Program-made: the position numbers and the translations under genes
Source: Symsagittifera roscoffensis
Lineage: Eukaryota; Xenacoelomorpha; Acoela; Convolutidae
Length of the DNA: 64,000 nucleotides
NCBI RefSeq assembly: GCF_963678635.1
Contig: NC_087070.1
Span: 9,332,539 to 9,396,538 of the forward strand
Direction of reading: 5' to 3'
Notes under the pieces: model-generated
The model's input: the letters and a program-made list of their open reading frames with translations, nothing else
What the model was told of the DNA's origin: nothing
Database searches by the model: none
Shown here: piece by piece, positions 60,236 through 64,000 of the stretch
Numbering within the stretch: position 1 is the stretch's first letter
Layout: each line of letters opens with the position of its first letter

Positions 60236-61928
60236 CGGAAGACGTTGATTTGACAATTGTTCAACTTTTCAAATCTGTCCATATCCATCAGACCCATTGG
60301 CATTTCGTATTCCCCATTGATTTTCACAATTCCTTCTTTGTCGAGATTGTAGGTTGAGACTTTGTTTTTCTCCAGCCACCGTCTAGATGTGGGGTAGAGG
60401 GCCGGCTCATTCACATTGTGATATGCGGCAACAAAGCAGTAGAGAAAGCAACGGTCATCATCTTTAGTGTTGATATTTGTGAGCAGAGTAGATGCTGCGC
60501 TGAGTGCATCAGGTAGCTCGAGGTAGGATCCTGCTCTTATTGGTGAGAAGGCCGCGAAACTGATTTGCAATTTTTCAATTCTGTCAATAATTCATCCGCT
60601 ACCATGAGAAGAGAACGAATTGACTTGGTTGACCATATGTTCAATCAGTTCCAAGAATTGATCCCCAGCTATTCCGTCGAAGTACACTGTCAATGTCTTA
60701 GTGATCAGAAACAGCATGGTCCTTTCGAAGTTTCCACTGTCCCCGTCTTGCACAGTGGGAATTTTGATCATTCCCACTTCCACGTGGAATTGGACCTTGT
60801 TCGGACCCCCTTTGACCCTTTCCAGTATGAGAGCATCTATTTACTCCTTGTTTTGCATCATGACTTGAAGCAAATCCATTTCTTTTTCACCAACTTTGAG
60901 ATCGTATCGACGCAATTTGCCTCTGAACGCGCTTTCCGTTGGGGCAGCGGAAGACGTCGTCTCAATGCCGTCCCAAACTGGCAATGCGTGCTTCTTCAGC
61001 AAGTGTTGTCCATAGCTTTCCGCGGTGAGAAATATTGTATGGCAGTAGATACAATGACTATTCGAAGTCATGTCATGTACCAGCTCGACGTGCTCTCGGG
61101 CTTCCGACAAACTCTCGAATGATTCGAGACACTCATCGCAAACAGTTTGAGGAGGAGGGGGAGGAAGGATCTTGTGAACTTTTTGCTCATGTCTTCTCAA
61201 GTTTGTTGAAGTTACTGAAGTAATTCAGGAAAATTTCAAGAAGTAGAACTGGTTATGAAAAAGCAAAAGCGAGAAGTGACTAGCACCAAAAAACTTTGCG
61301 GGTAAGGGCAAGTAGAAGCCATTAACGAGAGTTATACTTCGCCGTCTGGACAATAAGTACTTTCCTTTTCAAAAACAGGGTTTATTCTAGCTTTAAGCTC
61401 TACATGTCTCATCACTCTGCACAAGTGCAGGGGTTTTGTATACTAAAAACTGATTCATTTACAGCCTCAAACTTTTGCTGTTAATTTTAAGGGTTAGCGA
61501 TAAAGTTTTGGTATTTTTTAGGGGACTGGTTTAGACTTTCAATTAACATTTCAGCACTAAATTACAAAATATAAAGCTTAGAATGATTCAGATAGAGCCT
61601 AAAACTTTTTCTGATTAATTTTAACCGTGAAACAGTAATTTCCTAATGATTTCAAGCCCACTTCTTGGTTTGCGTAAATAGGTATAATAAAAAGTAGAAA
61701 CATGAGATGAAAGTATTCAAAAAGTAAAGCCCTCAACTAACTAATTAAGTTGAAATAAAATAGTAAACTTAAAAAATGAAAATTTTGCAAATTCGATACC
61801 TTGATAGTTACCGATGCATGATAAGCATAGATTGTCAATTGAATGTGTAAAAGATATCGGAATCAAAGTTTCCTTCATGTCATTCAGTGTCCCGTGAAAC
61901 ATTTCATATCATGTCCTTCGAAATATTA

Positions 61929-62010
61929 AGGCATGGCCGTTTGGTTTAAGGGGCAATAGCTAACCCGGCGTTGCTCGTCGCTACGCTCCTCGGGAACGCC
62001 TCCCGTTCTG
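61929..62010 (+). mobile_element. Possible tRNA-derived SINE head
   Basis: TGGCCGTTTGGTTTAAGG (61934-61951) closely resembles the D-arm/A-box of Leu or Ser tRNAs, and a GC-rich stretch follows with a weak B-box-like CGGGAACGCC. It stands out from very AT-rich flanks. A complete cloverleaf cannot be drawn, so a SINE fragment is more likely than a tRNA gene. Confidence 0.3.
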
Positions 62011-62620
62011 TAATTTCAAGTGGAATTTTTTTTTTCAAAATAAAGGGAAACCTCAAACTTTTTATGTTGTGAAAAAAGGAAAAGTAATGTTTAAAAAAGT
62101 GTCTTTTAAATCTATCAACAAAAAAAAACCAGTAAGTTTTGTGGGACCTCGAGCACAGTGGTACTGGTCAAGTTCGAAATTTGAAAAACATAATTTTTTA
62201 ACTTCTTTTTTCCTTCATTTTTAGCTTGAATTATTCGTTCTCGTTTTAAATTCAAGTGAATGTGGTTTGAAATTTTTAGGAGCTATCTGATACATCATTA
62301 GGACAAGAGTAGAAATTTAAAAAAAAAACAATTATAGCCCAATCAATGAGAGTAGACGCTTAAAAAGTTGTGGTTTTTTGAGAAAATCTGATTTTTGTGA
62401 AAATATTGAAAAAAAAAATTGGCAAAAAATTTTTTTCTCTCCAAATCCATTGAAACTACCCTCAATCAATTTGCCATGAATTTCTGACAAGGGTTAAGGG
62501 TCATGTTCATTTTTCGAAAAAAAAACATAAATTTTTTTTTTCTCACATTTTTACCAAAAAATTGTCCGTTTTACACCCAAAACATGTATATGAATGTAAT
62601 ATAATGCAGATTTATGGCTT

Positions 62621-62704
62621 AAAACACTCTCTGTTACTTTGCATAAGACCTGGCTAACCCCACCGGGCACAAAGTATGATGAGAGAGAGGACAGAGAGTG
62701 TTTG
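62621..62704. repeat. Short inverted repeat
   Basis: AAAACACTCTCTGT pairs with ACAGAGAGTGTTTG, and ACTTTG with CAAAGT, leaving a loop of about 25 bases that contains CCCCACCGGG. Hairpin of about 84 bases. Confidence 0.6.
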
Positions 62705-63110
62705 AAAAAAAAGCCAAATAAATATGGTTGGACTACCAACAAGAAAATGTTGGACCCTTCCATATTTATCTTTCTTTTGAAAAGAAAGCAATATCCCGAA
62801 AAGGATATTCCAAGTGGGGTTCACTACTGAGCAAGTGTATTTATCTCTCTCCCTCTCTCTCTCTCATTCTTTCTCAAACAACAATTTTAGCGTAAAATTA
62901 TTCTCGATTTGTGATTTTTTTCTAGTTTTTCTCTAACATTTTGCTGAAAACTTTACGGGGCAAAGTTTTATTGATCTATTAAGCAAAATAAAAACTGAGA
63001 CAAAAAATATACACACAGTAATGTGTAAGCAGCTCAGAAGTCAAATCAAACAAAAATGAAAATATAAAACCTTGGAATAATATTTGAAACAAAGTTTTTT
63101 GTTTAATTTA

Positions 63111-63729
63111 TTAGAAACCTCGAAACTGTAGTTTTCTCTTTTTTGGCGCATAGCAAGCTGCAATTGGAGGAGTGCCTTGAATGAGATCTGGGGTGACTAG
63201 ATCAATTGTCTCCGCTTTAGATGAAACCCGAGCATCCGAATAGGAAGTTGATTGTTCTGGAGTTGAAACTGCTCCCCTAACAAACGACTCGGGAGACATT
63301 GCTGTCGGAATATCCCAGTACGCTTCGCGCTCTGCATAATCACGAATACATCCCTCCTGATATTCATACAACGGCTTTGACTCGCAGTCATACGCGAAGA
63401 GAATTTTTCTTGGAGACTGCTCGAGCGAGGTTGTGTCGTTTATCTCCGTCTTTTCTAATGCCGGATAGCTCTCGTGAATAGTGCAACTCTCGTACATTCG
63501 TTTTCGATTCTGTCTAAGTAGATCGATGTGATCAAGGAGGTAGTTCGGTAGCATGATATGACTTTTTGTAGTCCATTCCTCGTTTTGATTCTCGTCGTTT
63601 TTTTCGGGGAGCCAAGTCTTTGAACGGACTTGCTGTAGACGGAGAGACTCTCTCTTTCTGTTGATGGATGACTGCAATCGACTCTCTCGTGTATGTTTGG
63701 TAGATAATTGTTCTTTCTCGATCAGACAC
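63111..63729 (-). CDS. Terminal exon of an unrecognised gene
   Basis: The frame from an acceptor (TTTACAAATAATCTCAG, ending at 63730) runs open for about 205 residues to a stop at 63111. It is hydrophilic and rich in Arg, Glu and Ser, with a basic start (SSINRKRESLRLQQ), a middle block (MLPNYLLDHIDLLRQNRK), FAYDCESKPLYEY and a basic end (KKRKLQFRGF) that may be a nuclear signal. AATAAA overlaps the stop, a credible poly(A) signal. The upstream exon is outside the window or not recognised. An alternative start, the ATG at 63756, opens another frame for 74 residues. It could be a host gene or another gene of the element that carried the polymerase. Family unknown. Confidence 0.5.
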
Positions 63730-64000
63730 TGAGATTATTTGTAAAGGACTAGTCATGACTTGAAGATGTTTAAAGTTTTGTTAAAATGAAATGACTGAAC
63801 TACCGAAATGAAATTGAGAGAATGAAAAGTATGAAAAGTTTATTAATGAGAATGAGATCAGGAAAAGGGTGGCATAGTTCAATTAGGTCAAAGCTAATAA
63901 CTTTTTAGGCAAGGCTATCAAATTTTATTCATTCTTTTAAGCATGACGCCTGAGGTCAAATTAGGAATGAATGTGAAAACCCGATTTTTTAGATTTATGT
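63730..64000. other. Presumed intron / flank at the window edge
   Basis: AT-rich, no exon recognised on either strand. Confidence 0.35.

Larger units (their letters stand above)
56952..61214 (-). pseudogene. Protein-primed family B DNA polymerase (Polinton/adintovirus type), intron-containing relic
   Basis: Three exons by GT-AG and frame: 61214-60236, 60114-57593, 57265-56952. Exon 1 has two zinc fingers (CDEC, CIYC) and the family's N-terminal region. Exon 2 has a CRKC finger, Exo I YFDLES (about 59775), an endonuclease VII-like module (CWIC...DHCH...AHNEC, 59492-59394), Exo II HNLSNYD (about 59351), Exo III (YHDLYLTTD), polymerase motif A DANNLYG (58538) and motif C YSDTDSF (57817). Exon 3 has the conserved C-terminus (ALSPFDSKRFLL). 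In Polintons and adintoviruses this enzyme copies the element from a terminal protein. Lesions: TAA at 60841, TGA at 60592, a C8 run at 58513-58520 that shifts frame just after motif A, TAA at 58088 inside motif B, and a one-base shift near 57620. Upstream start exon not found. No capsid, ATPase, protease or integrase genes nearby. Confidence 0.9.
61215..63110. other. Non-coding between polymerase relic and the 63-kb exon
   Basis: Mostly AT-rich. Holds a tRNA-like patch (61929-62010), an inverted repeat (62621-62704) and a CT-rich tract (62845-62876). The missing first half of the polymerase's next zinc finger was not found here. Confidence 0.45.

Noticed and set aside
56952-61214. Stop-codon recoding or alternative code in the polymerase
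   Set aside because: Both TAA and TGA occur, together with frameshifts, while the receptor and retroelement 3' ORFs read well with the standard code. Decay is the simpler explanation.
62639-62830. 63-residue + strand ORF
   Set aside because: It runs through a hairpin, a purine-rich repeat and low-complexity DNA with no family resemblance.

Overview
The window is eukaryotic, animal and AT-rich. Genes are split by canonical GT-AG introns, there is a nuclear-receptor first exon and a pair of seven-transmembrane receptors, and the long spacers hold fold-back (MITE-like) repeats, LTR elements, a truncated LINE and a relic of a Polinton/adintovirus-type DNA polymerase. The gag and env fragments of the 27-36 kb element look to me like the Tor group of Ty3/gypsy elements known from larvacean tunicates (Oikopleura). 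A larvacean with a repeat-expanded genome is therefore my best guess, but this rests on recall of families and was not searched.

Layout. 1-2762 (+): 3' part of an LTR retrotransposon with an integrase-like C-terminus, a second ORF, a purine tract and a 325-bp putative LTR. 2763-8566: non-coding, with a MITE, a 0.8-1.0 kb tandem duplication and hairpin repeats. 8567-8934 (-): first coding exon of a nuclear receptor, ending inside the first zinc finger; the rest is not seen, so most of 1-8.5 kb may be its intron. 9.5-17 kb: several fold-back elements, two of them with shared CCCGGGTTGAC-type ends. 18118-19553 (-): 5'-truncated LINE flanked by an 11-bp target-site duplication. 27.2-36.3 kb (-): decayed gag-pol-env retroelement cut by a 200-N assembly gap. 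37.8-47.3 kb (-): two tandem paralogous 7TM receptor genes with matching exon phases. 48-56 kb: tandem duplications and small inverted-repeat elements, no genes. 56.7-61.2 kb (-): a protein-primed family B DNA polymerase pseudogene with spliceosomal introns and five lesions, plus a small overlapping ORF. 63.1-63.7 kb (-): terminal exon of an unrecognised gene.

The two receptor genes, the nuclear-receptor exon and perhaps the 63-kb exon are the likely host genes. Almost everything else is mobile-element debris. The polymerase and the retroelement keep well-preserved domains but have lost key catalytic pieces, so both look inactive as assembled. Some single-base frameshifts, especially the one in a G8 run, could be sequencing errors.
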